Shown here: positions 1 to 8,542 of the stretch, piece after piece
Numbering within the stretch: position 1 is the first letter of the stretch
How the letters are laid out: each line of letters starts with the position of its first letter
Origin: Paraburkholderia bryophila
Lineage (GTDB): Bacteria; Pseudomonadota; Gammaproteobacteria; Burkholderiales; Burkholderiaceae
Direction of reading: 5' to 3'
NCBI RefSeq assembly: GCF_013409255.1
Contig: NZ_JACCAS010000002.1
Span: 1 to 64,000, forward strand
DNA length: 64,000 bases
Program-made: the position numbers and the translations under genes
The notes under the pieces: model-generated
Seen by the model: only the letters and a program-made list of their open reading frames with translations
Databases searched by the model: none
What the model was told of the DNA's origin: nothing

Positions 1-453
1 GCGCACCCGCGCGTCGCCGGTCTGCAACTGGGCCTTGGTGATCTGTTCGAACCGCTCGGCATTGCACGCCGCGAACCCGCTGCGATTCAGCAGGCCATGT
101 TCGGCGTGCGGTTGGCGGCAGGCGTTGCGGGCGTGTTCGCATACGACTCGGCATTCGCCAATATCAAGGACGAAGCGGGTTTTCGCGCTGAAGCAGCACT
201 CGCCCGCGCGATGGGCTTTCTTGGCAAGAGTTGCATCCATCCCAGCCAGATCGCCCTCGCGAACGAAGTTTTCCGCCCTTCCGACGACGAAATCGCACAC
301 GCGCTGCGCGTCGTCGAAGCGGCCAGAGAGGCCGATGCGAACGGCGTCGGCGCCTATGTCGTGGACGGCAGGATGATCGATCCCCCCTTTGTCGAACGGG
401 CGCGCGCACTGGTTCGCGATGCCGCGCGACTCGGACTGCTGAGCGGCCACTGA
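1..453 (+). CDS. CitE-like CoA ester lyase (HpcH/HpaI fold), 5' partial
   Basis: The open frame runs in from the left edge and stops at 453, so only the C-terminal 150 residues or so are present. They match the citrate lyase beta subunit/CoA-ester lyase family: GLGDLFEPLGI near the start of the visible part, GKSCIHPSQI (a conserved late-barrel motif), and the tail VDGRMIDPPFVERA. Family members cleave malyl-, citramalyl- or citryl-type CoA thioesters in the cytoplasm. The next gene, 49 bp downstream on the same strand, is a class III CoA-transferase, which fits an 'activate with CoA, then cleave' pair. The substrate cannot be read from this fragment. Confidence 0.85.
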   Translation, partial: AHPRVAGLQLGLGDLFEPLGIARREPAAIQQAMFGVRLAAGVAGVFAYDSAFANIKDEAGFRAEAALARAMGFLGKSCIHPSQIALANEVFRPSDDEIAHALRVVEAAREADANGVGAYVVDGRMIDPPFVERARALVRDAARLGLLSGH

Positions 454-501
454 GCGCGTGACCCTCGCCACGCCCCCAATCTGATATCGATGGAGTCAAT
501 C

Positions 502-1707
502 ATGGAATGTTCGTCCCACACCGCCGAGGCCGGCGCAACAGGCCCGTTGGCGGGGATTCGCGTGCTGGACCTGAGCGCGTACATTGCCGGTCCGTACGGC
601 TGCACGCTGCTCGCGGATCAGGGCGCCGAAGTTATCAAGATCGAACCGCCGACCGGCGACAACCTGCGCAAATATCCGTCCACGCTCGAAGCGGAAAGCC
701 GCGCGTTTCTCGGTGTGAACCGCGGAAAGCGCGGTCTCGTGCTGGATCTGAAGCAGCCTGAAGCGCTCGACGTGCTGATGCGCCTCGTCAAGACTGCCGA
801 TGTGCTCGTGCACAACTTCCGTCCCAACGTGCCGGCACGTCTGGGCATCGCGTACGAGCAACTCCGGGAGGTCAATCCTCGCCTGATCTATTGCGCGGTC
901 ACCGGCTACGGCGACAGCGGTCCGAGCAAGGACAAGGCCGGTTACGACCAGGTGCTGCAAACGATGAGCGGCATGTGCACGCTGCAGGGCAAGCGTGGCG
1001 GACCGCCGGAGATTCTATACGGCTCAGTGGTCGATTATTACGCGGCGGCGCTGGTCGCGGCGGGTGTGTCGTCGGCGCTGTTCGATCGCGAGCGCAACGG
1101 CGCGGGACAGTACGTCGGCGTGTCGCTGCTGCGCAGTGCGCTGACAATGCAGTCCGCGCGCATGATCTGGGCGGAGGGCGAACCGAAGGATGTCGGCCGC
1201 GATATGCGCTCGGGCGGCATTACCGGCATTCATCCGACCCGCGAAGGCTACCTGTATATCTCCGCCAATACGCCGCATTTCTGGCAGGCGCTATGCGAGA
1301 AAACCGGCCTCAATGCGCTCGCGAGCAACGACCGGTACGACTCGGTCCGTAAGCGTGCGCTGCATTGCGACGAAATCGTGCCGCAATTGCACGAGGCCCT
1401 CGCGGCACGCAGCGCGCTCGAGTGGGAAGCGCTGTTCGGCGACGCGGTGCCTTGCGCCGCCGCGCGCAGCATCGAAGACATGTTCGATGATCCGCAGGTT
1501 CTGGCCGAAGACATGGTCGCGACTTACGAGTATCCGGGCGTTGGACCTTACCGCGGTTTCCGGCAGCCGATACGCTTTGGCAATACGACCGGTCCGACGC
1601 CACTGGCAGCACCTGCATTCGGTCAGCATTCGGATGCCGTGCTCCGCGACGCGGGCTGGAGCGACGATCAGATCGCCACTCTGCGTGCAAAGCGCGCGGT
1701 GCTGTAG
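502..1707 (+). CDS. CaiB/BaiF family (class III) CoA-transferase
   Basis: A 401-residue protein, the usual length of class III CoA-transferases. It opens with GIRVLDLSAYIAGPYG and has GAEVIKIEPPTGDNLR and DVLVHNFRPN, the typical N-terminal fold; the acidic residue expected to form the acyl intermediate lies in AGYDQVLQTMSG. An in-frame ATG at 490 is possible, but GGAG at 492-495 sits six bases before the ATG at 502, so the second start is preferred. It probably moves CoA from an acyl-CoA donor to a dicarboxylic or hydroxy acid. Together with the CitE-like lyase upstream and a 2-hydroxycarboxylate transporter downstream, citramalate or a related acid is a reasonable substrate guess; this is inference. 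Confidence 0.88.
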   Translation: MECSSHTAEAGATGPLAGIRVLDLSAYIAGPYGCTLLADQGAEVIKIEPPTGDNLRKYPSTLEAESRAFLGVNRGKRGLVLDLKQPEALDVLMRLVKTADVLVHNFRPNVPARLGIAYEQLREVNPRLIYCAVTGYGDSGPSKDKAGYDQVLQTMSGMCTLQGKRGGPPEILYGSVVDYYAAALVAAGVSSALFDRERNGAGQYVGVSLLRSALTMQSARMIWAEGEPKDVGRDMRSGGITGIHPTREGYLYISANTPHFWQALCEKTGLNALASNDRYDSVRKRALHCDEIVPQLHEALAARSALEWEALFGDAVPCAAARSIEDMFDDPQVLAEDMVATYEYPGVGPYRGFRQPIRFGNTTGPTPLAAPAFGQHSDAVLRDAGWSDDQIATLRAKRAVL

Positions 1708-1772
1708 GCGTGGCGATGGATGGTGCGTGAACGCGAAAGCCACGCGGTACAGAGTACAAAAAGGAGACGACG

Positions 1773-2666
1773 ATGGACACACGACAACGCAACGACGACA
1801 TGCAGTCGCCACGGCGGCTGGCGCCGACGGGTGCGTGCGATTCGCACATGCACATCTATGACCCCCGGTTTCTCGCGGACGGCGCGAATCACACGAACTT
1901 TCCCGGGCCCGCGAGCGTCACCGACTATCTTGACGTTCAACGCAGAATTGGCACGCAACGCACTGTCGTCGTGACGCCGCGCAACTACGGCACCGACAAC
2001 CGCGTCACGCTCGACGCGATCGAGCAACTTGGCCGCGACCGGACGCGCGGCGTCGCGGTTCTGACGCCGGAGGTCACGGATGCGCAACTCGCCGCACTTC
2101 ACGACGGCGGCATTCGCGGTATTCGTTTCACGCTTTACACATCAGCCAATGCGGCCGTCACGTTCGGAATGGTCGAACCGCTTGCGCGACGTATCGCCGA
2201 ACTCGGCTGGCATATACAACTGCACTGGACCGCTGCGCAGATCATCGAGCATAAGGCCATGCTGGCTCGTTTGCCATGCGCAATCGTAGTCGATCATCTG
2301 GGGCGCCTGCCGATGCCCGACGGCGCGGCGCATCCCACATTCGGGATCGTAAGGCGTCTCGCAGAGTCAGGCCAGGTATGGGTCAAGCTGTCCGGGCCGT
2401 ATCTCGACTCGACGGTGGGCGTCGCGAATGACTATGCAGACACTGCATCGACTGCGCGGGCGTGGATCGACGCGTTGCCCGAACGCGTCGTGTGGGGAAG
2501 CGACTGGCCGCACGTCACCGAGTCCCACAAGCCGGACGACGCGCGCCTCTTCGACCTGCTCGGGACATGGGCTGGCGACGACGCGATCCGCGAGCGCATT
2601 CTGGTCGACAACGCGGCGACGCTGTACGACTTCCCCGCTCAGGCGGAGCCGGCCCAAACAAGCTGA
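1773..2666 (+). CDS. Amidohydrolase-family hydrolase (2-pyrone-4,6-dicarboxylate lactonase-like)
   Basis: A 297-residue TIM-barrel metal hydrolase. CDSHMHIYDPRF gives the HxH metal pair on strand 1, later histidines occur in WHIQLHWTA and VVDHLGRLP, and VVWGSDWPHVT gives the terminal Asp. This layout is that of the LigI-type lactonase branch of the amidohydrolases. AAGGAG ends eight bases before the chosen ATG. It lies between the CoA-transferase and two transporters on one strand, so it probably works on the same compound, perhaps opening a lactone. The exact reaction is not shown by the sequence. Confidence 0.82.
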   Translation: MDTRQRNDDMQSPRRLAPTGACDSHMHIYDPRFLADGANHTNFPGPASVTDYLDVQRRIGTQRTVVVTPRNYGTDNRVTLDAIEQLGRDRTRGVAVLTPEVTDAQLAALHDGGIRGIRFTLYTSANAAVTFGMVEPLARRIAELGWHIQLHWTAAQIIEHKAMLARLPCAIVVDHLGRLPMPDGAAHPTFGIVRRLAESGQVWVKLSGPYLDSTVGVANDYADTASTARAWIDALPERVVWGSDWPHVTESHKPDDARLFDLLGTWAGDDAIRERILVDNAATLYDFPAQAEPAQTS

Positions 2667-2725
2667 GTCCAGGACATTCAAGCGTGCCTAGAACGCGCAA
2701 CCTGCACAAGATCTTTCGGAGACAC

Positions 2726-4093
2726 ATGATGAAACCCGCAGCCGCTGCTCCAACCGTACGCAAGACCCGCTTCACCGACGCGACCATCCGGTTTTTTGAA
2801 CGGACCATCCCCGACCCGTTCGTGCTAGCGATACTGATCACCGTCCTGGTGGCGGTGCTGTCGGCGGTGTTTGCGCCGCATGCGTCGGCGTCGCGTCTTA
2901 TCGGCGGCTGGTACAAGGGCTTCTTCGACATCCTCACGTTCGCGTTCCAAATCACGCTGGTGCTGGTGACAGGCCACGCTTTCGCGCATGCCCCACTCGT
3001 GCAGCGCATGTTCAAGGCGCTGGTGTCGGTCGCGCGCACGCCTGTGCAGGCCGCAGGGTTGACGTTTGTACTCGTCGCGATCGCCTCGTTCTGCAATTGG
3101 GGCCTGGGTCTCGTCGTCAGCGCATTGCTGGCGCGTGAAGTCGCGAAGCGGATGAAAGTGGACTTCGCGTGGATCGTCGCGGCGGGTTTCTCCGGCTGGG
3201 TGGTGTGGGCGAGCGGCATTTCGAGCTCGATCGCGCTTGCGCAGTCCACGCCGGGAAGCTCGATGAACGTTGTGCAAAAGCTGACGGGCCAGGTGCTGCC
3301 GTTCAGCACGACTGTCTTTACCAGCTTCAACCTTGTCCCAACGATCATCATGCTGATCGCGATGCCGTTCGTATTCGCGTGGCTCAAGCCGTCCGACGAA
3401 GATGCGGTCTTGCTCGACACACAGAAGCATCCCGATGCGCCGCCGCGCGAACGCCCCACCGGCAAGCTCAGCTTTGCGCGCTGGATCGAATATTCATGGC
3501 TCGGCAGTGCGTTCATCGGCGCGGCGGGGATCGCCTTTCTGGTACTCGCGCACATTGAGAATCTGCCGTTTTCGGGCGTGAACGCGGTGATCTTCGTGAT
3601 GTTCATTGCGGGCGTGATCCTGCATGGCTACCCACTCGCCTATGCCGACGCCGTAAAGAATGCGGCGAAGCAGACCGGTTCGATGATGCTTCAGTACCCG
3701 CTCTATGGCGGAATCATGGGGATGATGGACGCGACCGGATTGCCGGACGTCATCTCGCATTTCTTCATCGCCATTTCGAATGCCCACACGCTGCCGTTCT
3801 GGAGCTACGTGTGCTCGCTGATCGTCACGTTCTTCATTCCGAGCGGCGGCGGTCACTGGGCCGTGCAAGGGCCGTTCGTCGTACCCGCTGCGGTCGCATT
3901 GCATGCGTCGGTGCCGGCGACCACGATGGCCGTGGCGATGGGCGAACAGGTGTCGAACATGTTGCAACCCTTCTGGGCCGCGCCGGTCGTGGCGATGGCC
4001 GGCATCGGCGTACAGCGGGTGCTCGGCTTCACCGTGATGACCTTCGTGGTGGGCGCACTCGTTTACGGCGTCGCGTTGCTGCTGCTGGTTTAA
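2726..4093 (+). CDS. Short-chain fatty acid transporter family (AtoE-like) membrane protein
   Basis: A 455-residue polytopic membrane protein of the AtoE/TIGR00366 type. It starts with a short cytoplasmic head and TIPDPFVLAILITVL, followed by about ten hydrophobic segments. Signature stretches are SFCNWGLGLVVSALLAREV, the FFIPSGGGHWAVQGPF loop and MAVAMGEQVSNMLQPFWA near the end. The open frame continues far upstream, overlapping the amidohydrolase, but the double ATG at 2726/2729 follows CGGAGAC closely, so 2726 is chosen. It probably takes up short-chain carboxylates for the operon. Confidence 0.88.
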   Translation: MMKPAAAAPTVRKTRFTDATIRFFERTIPDPFVLAILITVLVAVLSAVFAPHASASRLIGGWYKGFFDILTFAFQITLVLVTGHAFAHAPLVQRMFKALVSVARTPVQAAGLTFVLVAIASFCNWGLGLVVSALLAREVAKRMKVDFAWIVAAGFSGWVVWASGISSSIALAQSTPGSSMNVVQKLTGQVLPFSTTVFTSFNLVPTIIMLIAMPFVFAWLKPSDEDAVLLDTQKHPDAPPRERPTGKLSFARWIEYSWLGSAFIGAAGIAFLVLAHIENLPFSGVNAVIFVMFIAGVILHGYPLAYADAVKNAAKQTGSMMLQYPLYGGIMGMMDATGLPDVISHFFIAISNAHTLPFWSYVCSLIVTFFIPSGGGHWAVQGPFVVPAAVALHASVPATTMAVAMGEQVSNMLQPFWAAPVVAMAGIGVQRVLGFTVMTFVVGALVYGVALLLLV

Positions 4094-4139
4094 CGACCGG
4101 TATTCGACACAGGCATAAGACATGAACGGAGATGATTTG

Positions 4140-5501
4140 ATGAAACCAGCCACCACCCAGCATGCAGTTCGCGAGCCAGACACGGCACCCACCTCCGGTC
4201 GTGCTACGTTGAAAGACCGCTGGTGGGCGATCTTCGACGCGCGCATCGGTTCGTTGCCGCTGCCGGTCTATTTTGTGTTGCTCGCGGTGCTTGCCGTGAT
4301 GACGCTGCACGGCAAGTTGGCCTCGGATCTGCCGACTGGCATCGCGCTCGTCGCGGTCGGCGGCTTCACCTGTGCAGAACTTGCAAAACGCATTCCGTGG
4401 ATTCGCCACATCGGCGCGACGTCGATCTTCGCGGCGTTTATTCCGTCGATGCTGGTGTACTACAAGCTGATGCCGATGCCCGTGGTGAAAGCCGTCACCG
4501 ATTTCACGAAGACCTCGAACTTCCTCTATCTTTTCATCGCCGCGATCATTGTCGGCAGTGTGCTCAGCATGGACCGCCAGACCCTGATCAAAGGTTTCGT
4601 GCGCATCTTCATTCCGGTCGCAGCGGGTTCCGTTGCAGCCGCGTGCGTTGGGACCGGCACGGGCGTCGCGCTCGGCATGGACGTCCGGCATGCGCTGTTC
4701 ATGGTCGTGGTACCGATCATGGCGGGAGGAGTCGGCGAAGGCGCGCTGCCGTTGTCGGCGGGTTATGCGCAGATCATGGGGGTCGAGCAGGGACCGTTGT
4801 TTGCCCAGGTGCTGTCTGCCGTGATGCTCGGCAATATCGCTGCTATCTGCTGCGCGGGTTTGCTGAGCTATCTCGGCACGCGAAAGCCGGATTGGACCGG
4901 CAACGGCCGCCTGACCGTCGCGGACCACGCCGACGATGCCGCGATCCACGAAAAGCCTCAATCGTTCGAATTCGACGTGAGTTCCGTCGCGGGAGCGGGT
5001 GCGACGGCAATCGCGCTGTATCTGCTCGGCGTGCTCTGCCATCAGCTATTCGACTGGCCGGCGCCGGTCGTGATGCTGATTCTGGTTGTCGCGGCACAAC
5101 TGTTCCAGGTCGTATCGCCGCGTGTGCGCAGCGGCGCACGCTTCATGTACGGTTTCTTTTCGACCGCCGTCACGTATCCGCTGATGTTCGCTATCAGCGT
5201 CGCGATGACGCCTTGGGGCGAGATCGTCACCGCCTTTCACTGGGTCAATATCCTTACCGCCGTATCGACGGTGCTGACGCTGGTAGTAACGGGTTTCGTG
5301 GTCGGCAAACTGGTTGGCATGTATCCGGTCGAAGCCGCGATCGTCAACGCGACGCATAGCGGACTGGGTGGAACGGGCGACGTCGCGATTCTGACCGCTG
5401 CCGACCGGATGGAATTGATGCCGTTCGCGCAGATTGCGACGCGAATCGGTGGCGCTGTTACCGTCATGGTTGCGCTTGCCGCGTTTGCCTTGACTCGCTG
5501 A
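4140..5501 (+). CDS. 2-hydroxycarboxylate transporter family (CitS/MaeN-like) carrier
   Basis: A 453-residue secondary carrier of the 2HCT family (Na+- or H+-coupled citrate/malate transporters). Two GGxG-type re-entrant loops are visible: MAGGVGEGALPLSAGY in the middle and SGLGGTGDVAILTAADRM near the C terminus, the classic paired signature. About eleven hydrophobic segments are present. The frame opens at 4122, but GGAG at 4128-4131 lies eight bases before the ATG at 4140, which is preferred. It ends the operon; importing citrate, malate or citramalate would feed the CoA-transferase and lyase upstream. The substrate is inferred from family and context. Confidence 0.9.
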   Translation: MKPATTQHAVREPDTAPTSGRATLKDRWWAIFDARIGSLPLPVYFVLLAVLAVMTLHGKLASDLPTGIALVAVGGFTCAELAKRIPWIRHIGATSIFAAFIPSMLVYYKLMPMPVVKAVTDFTKTSNFLYLFIAAIIVGSVLSMDRQTLIKGFVRIFIPVAAGSVAAACVGTGTGVALGMDVRHALFMVVVPIMAGGVGEGALPLSAGYAQIMGVEQGPLFAQVLSAVMLGNIAAICCAGLLSYLGTRKPDWTGNGRLTVADHADDAAIHEKPQSFEFDVSSVAGAGATAIALYLLGVLCHQLFDWPAPVVMLILVVAAQLFQVVSPRVRSGARFMYGFFSTAVTYPLMFAISVAMTPWGEIVTAFHWVNILTAVSTVLTLVVTGFVVGKLVGMYPVEAAIVNATHSGLGGTGDVAILTAADRMELMPFAQIATRIGGAVTVMVALAAFALTR

Positions 5502-5721
5502 CTTAAGTTGGGACATCTGGCCCGGTGGATCTCATGCCGCCATTGGCCCGCGTAGCCCTTGTTAAGTGCTATGACCGACTGAACGTCCGTCCGGTAAACG
5601 TGGCAGAAGCGACGTTCAACCGTCCGGATGAAAACGCGGGCGACCGGCCGGTCATGGCCGACCGGCGCCTGATGTGGCAGCCCTCTGCGTACCGGAGTGG
5701 CCGGCCGCGGACGTTGGCCAA

Positions 5722-6033
5722 TCAAGGAGTCGGACGCACAAATTCCAGCCCAAATTTCACGTTATAGACAACGAAGTGGCCTTCGGGTGTAATGACGAGG
5801 CCAGTGATATTCTCCCGCTGAAAGTCGTCTATACGCGAATCATCGTCGACGCCAAGGCTGACGGTCAAAGCCCCGTCCTTCTCGATTATGACCTTGTGGT
5901 CATACTTCACAACCGATCCGAAACAGGTAATCGTGCCTCCATTCACAACTAGCTCTGAAAGCGGATCATCAGCACCCATCCAGCGACCCTGCATTTGCGG
6001 TGGCAGCGGCTCATCAGGTCTCAATCGATTCAC
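5722..6033 (-). CDS. Hypothetical small protein, 103 aa
   Basis: Not recognised. The protein is soluble with alternating beta-type stretches (SELVVNGGTITCFG, HKVIIEKDGALTVSLGV, HFVVYNVKFGLEFV), suggesting a small beta-barrel or lipocalin-like fold; that is a guess. The frame can be extended upstream to 6138, but the extension only translates the dispersed promoter-like module at 6066-6113. A GTG at 6033 preceded by AAGGAAGAGG seven bases away is a much better start. Its -10-like hexamer (6067-6072 on the complement) would give a 5' leader of about 27 nt. Confidence 0.6.
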   Translation of the reverse strand: MNRLRPDEPLPPQMQGRWMGADDPLSELVVNGGTITCFGSVVKYDHKVIIEKDGALTVSLGVDDDSRIDDFQRENITGLVITPEGHFVVYNVKFGLEFVRPTP

Positions 6034-6065
6034 TCTTATTCCTCTTCCTTGAGTGCAGTGAAAGG

Positions 6066-6113
6066 GATTGTCGACGATCCGGGCAGCCCTGTCGAATGTC
6101 TCAAACTGGCCCG
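6066..6113 (-). promoter_or_regulatory. Dispersed promoter-like module, copy 1
   Basis: On the - strand: GGCCAGTTTGAGACATTCGACA, with -35-like TCGACA, 17 bp spacer, -10-like GACAAT (complement of 6067-6072). It ends about 33 bp before the GTG of the 103-aa gene. It shares geometry and sequence with eight other copies in this window. Confidence 0.65.
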
Positions 6114-6122
6114 AACTCGGCC

Positions 6123-6440
6123 TTAGCTTGATGGCCACACGGTCGCTACGCCGTTTTGAGCCACTATGACTAAGCGCGCGAAGTCTCGACGTGCTACATA
6201 AATGTTATTTTTTCCGAGATGCTCACGGACGAATTCGGCCGCTCCCGTGAGGCCTAAAGACGCGCCCGCTGCTCTATTAACGTAAGTCAAAACATCATCA
6301 GTATCGAGTGTTGACAGCATTGCCATAAGCAAATCCTCGTCGACATGCTCGTTCGATAATACGTTTTCCCAATCGCATTTGGCGAAATCGACTGATGGGC
6401 ATCGGTCGCGAAACAGCTCGTGTATGCGTCTAGGGCTCAT
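6123..6440 (-). CDS. Hypothetical small protein, 105 aa
   Basis: Not recognised. It starts MSPRRIHELFRDR, is mostly helical in the first half (DLLMAMLSTLDTDDVLTYVNRAAG) and ends with a beta-type segment NIYVARRDFARLVIVAQNG. An in-frame ATG at 6464 exists, but GGAG four bases before the ATG at 6440 favours the shorter form. It precedes the 103-aa gene on the same strand with the module copy 1 between them, so each gene seems to have its own promoter. Size and setting resemble immunity-type or cassette genes, but no function can be assigned. Confidence 0.55.
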   Translation of the reverse strand: MSPRRIHELFRDRCPSVDFAKCDWENVLSNEHVDEDLLMAMLSTLDTDDVLTYVNRAAGASLGLTGAAEFVREHLGKNNIYVARRDFARLVIVAQNGVATVWPSS

Positions 6441-6481
6441 ATCGCTCCAGATCAAATGGTGCACTCGATCAATATCTCGCT

Positions 6482-6529
6482 GATCGTCAACGATTTAGGC
6501 AGATGTGTCGAACGTCCGAAACTGGCCGA
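6482..6529 (-). promoter_or_regulatory. Dispersed promoter-like module, copy 2 (cut by IS1182)
   Basis: On the - strand: TCGACA, 17 bp, GACGAT (complement of 6483-6488), 42 bp before the ATG of the 105-aa gene. The upstream box ends in GGCC (6524-6527), which is where the IS1182-type element begins; the same GGCC recurs at 9475-9478 behind the element. The insertion therefore lies upstream of the -35-like hexamer and leaves the core intact. Confidence 0.65.
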
Positions 6530-6647
6530 GGCTGTGTGGAAACTGTTTTTTTGCGGAGAAGGCGAGCTCGCCGGACGGGGTGACCGTGTTTTGGTAGGTC
6601 GGACAAGATCGCTAACGTCGTGAACTACAAGAAGGCTCCTGAGAACC

Positions 6648-8093
6648 TCAGCTTCCAGCCATTCTTATGGCCTTCATCGTCCGCTCGACCCCAAGTATGT
6701 TCATGACCCGCTTGAGGTTGTAGGCCAATACCTGAAGGCTCATCTCCGTGCTCACCCGTCCCAACGTGCGGGTCAGGAAATGGGTGGAACCCATCCAGTG
6801 CTTGAGCGTACCGAAGACATGCTCGACGGTACTTCTTCGAATGGTCATTGCATCGGGCTTCCGGTCCAGCCGACGCTGCATGGTTTCCAGTATATGTTCG
6901 TGCTCCCATCGTCGGATACGGCGGTAGTTGCTGGGTGAACATCGTTCCTTGAGATGGCAACGCGGGCAGGCGCTGGGCCAGTACACCTGCAGCGTCATGT
7001 CATGCTCGACGGTCGTGAATCGACGGATTGCGCGCTCGCCGGCAGGACATCGATATTCATCGTGCTTCGCGATGTAGACAAAGTCGCGTTTGGTAAAGAG
7101 CCCTTTCTTCCTTGATGCCAAAGTAAGTGGTTTCGGGACATACGCCTTGATGCCGGCCAGCTCGCACGCGTGGATCTCAGGGCCGCTAAAGTAGCCTCGA
7201 TCTGCCAGCACCTTCAGCCTCGGCCTGCTCATCGCGTTCTTCGCCAGCAATGCCATCTTGCTGAGTTGCCCATGATCGTTTCCGACATTGGTCACCTCAT
7301 GTTCGACGATCAGGTGATGCCTCGTGTCCACGGCAGCTTGCACGTTGTAGCCAACCGTTCCAGTATTTTTGCCACCACTGGTCATCGAACGTGAATCCGG
7401 ATCTGTCAGCGACAACTGTTTATCCGGTTGCTTCTTCAACTGCTTCCTGATCTTATCGAGTTCACGCATCTGCTGGCGCAAGCGGGCGATCTTCCCGTAC
7501 AGGTCCACCGTCTTCACATCGAAACCCGTCGGACTGATCCGGTCCGCGGTTTCAATCGCGTCGAGATATCGCTGAACGCTTTCCTCGATCTGCTGCTGAC
7601 GCTTGTCGATCTTACCTGCCGTGTAGTTCCTGTCACGGCTGTTCACAGCCTTGAACTTGCTGCCATCAATTGCCACCGTGTCTGCGGATAGCAGCTTCAG
7701 TCCGCGACACAGTTCGACGAAGCGCCGGCATACGTTGCGAATGGCTACGCCGTTGTCGCGGCGAAAGTCTGCGATCGTCTTGAAGTCCGGCGACAGACGT
7801 CCCGTCAGCCACATCATCTCGACATTGCGCTGGCATTCGCGCTCGAGACGCCGGCTGGATGGGACACGGTTCAGATACCCGTAGATGTAGACCTTGAGCA
7901 TCACGCCCGGGTGGTAGGACGGCCGACCCGTGACTGCAGGAGTGGTGCCGTTGAAACCAAGTTCAGCAAGATCCAGTTCGTCGACGAAGACGTCTACGAT
8001 TCTGACCGGATTGTCCTGTCCGATGTAGTCATCGACACATTCGGGAAGCAGCGCGACCTGCTTGCGGTCATCGCCTTCAACGAATCGCTTCAT
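6648..8093 (-). CDS. IS1182-family transposase (copy 1)
   Basis: A 481-residue DDE transposase of the IS1182 family. The N-terminal part begins MKRFVEGDDRKQVALLPECV and carries RPSYHPGVMLKVYIYGYLN; the core has DTVAIDGSKFKAVNSRDRN and KVLADRGYFSGPEI, followed by a Cys-rich segment CPRCHLKERCSPS and the late STVEHVFGTLKHWMG motif with the last acidic residue. It differs from the second copy by one substitution (Leu here, Ser there), caused by an A/G difference at 7120 versus 58012. Length is normal and no frameshift is seen, so it is probably active. The start lies only 20 bp from the IS3 insertion point, so its native promoter has been displaced. Confidence 0.93.
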   Translation of the reverse strand: MKRFVEGDDRKQVALLPECVDDYIGQDNPVRIVDVFVDELDLAELGFNGTTPAVTGRPSYHPGVMLKVYIYGYLNRVPSSRRLERECQRNVEMMWLTGRLSPDFKTIADFRRDNGVAIRNVCRRFVELCRGLKLLSADTVAIDGSKFKAVNSRDRNYTAGKIDKRQQQIEESVQRYLDAIETADRISPTGFDVKTVDLYGKIARLRQQMRELDKIRKQLKKQPDKQLSLTDPDSRSMTSGGKNTGTVGYNVQAAVDTRHHLIVEHEVTNVGNDHGQLSKMALLAKNAMSRPRLKVLADRGYFSGPEIHACELAGIKAYVPKPLTLASRKKGLFTKRDFVYIAKHDEYRCPAGERAIRRFTTVEHDMTLQVYWPSACPRCHLKERCSPSNYRRIRRWEHEHILETMQRRLDRKPDAMTIRRSTVEHVFGTLKHWMGSTHFLTRTLGRVSTEMSLQVLAYNLKRVMNILGVERTMKAIRMAGS

Positions 8094-8162
8094 GAGTCAC
8101 CCGGTCTCAATGTGAACCGCCCCGGATTTGGTGGAGGCTCCAACTCTTGAGAGAATGGAGCC

Positions 8163-8486
8163 ATGAACAAGTCGAACAAATTTTCTGCTGAAGTCCGGGA
8201 ACGTGCAGTGCGCATGGTGCAAGAGCATCGGGGCGAGTATCCGTCACAGTGGGCAGCGATCGAATCCATCGCCCCGAAGATCGGCTGCACGAGCCAGACA
8301 TTGCTGGGGTGGGTCAAACGAGATGAAGTCGATAGTGGCGAGCGCGAGGGCGTGAGCACGTCGGAACGCGAACGTCTTAAAGCACTGGAGCGCGAGGTCA
8401 AGGAACTGCGCCGCGCCAACGAGATTCTGAAACTGGCGAGCGCGTTTTTCGCCCAGGCGGAGCTCGACCGCCGCCTGAAGTCCTGA
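8163..8486 (+). CDS. IS3-family transposase OrfA (copy 1)
   Basis: A 107-residue helix-turn-helix protein: [37 protein letters not shown], then a leucine-rich coiled coil [20 protein letters not shown]. It binds the IS ends and dimerises. GGAG precedes the ATG by two bases. A run of five T in the segment coding ASAFFAQ overlaps the upstream open extension of orfB, so a -1 ribosomal slip there would give the OrfAB transposase; the slip site is inferred. Confidence 0.92.
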   Translation: MNKSNKFSAEVRERAVRMVQEHRGEYPSQWAAIESIAPKIGCTSQTLLGWVKRDEVDSGEREGVSTSERERLKALEREVKELRRANEILKLASAFFAQAELDRRLKS

Positions 8487-8542
8487 AGGCCTTCATCGAT
8501 CAGCATCGCGACACCTTCGGGGTCGAGCCGATCTGCAAGGTC

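Noticed and set aside
5561..5600. Possible tenth promoter-like module (CTTGTT, then GAACGTCC)
   Set aside because: The TGTCGA block is missing and the spacing is 4 bp short of the other copies; at best a decayed remnant.
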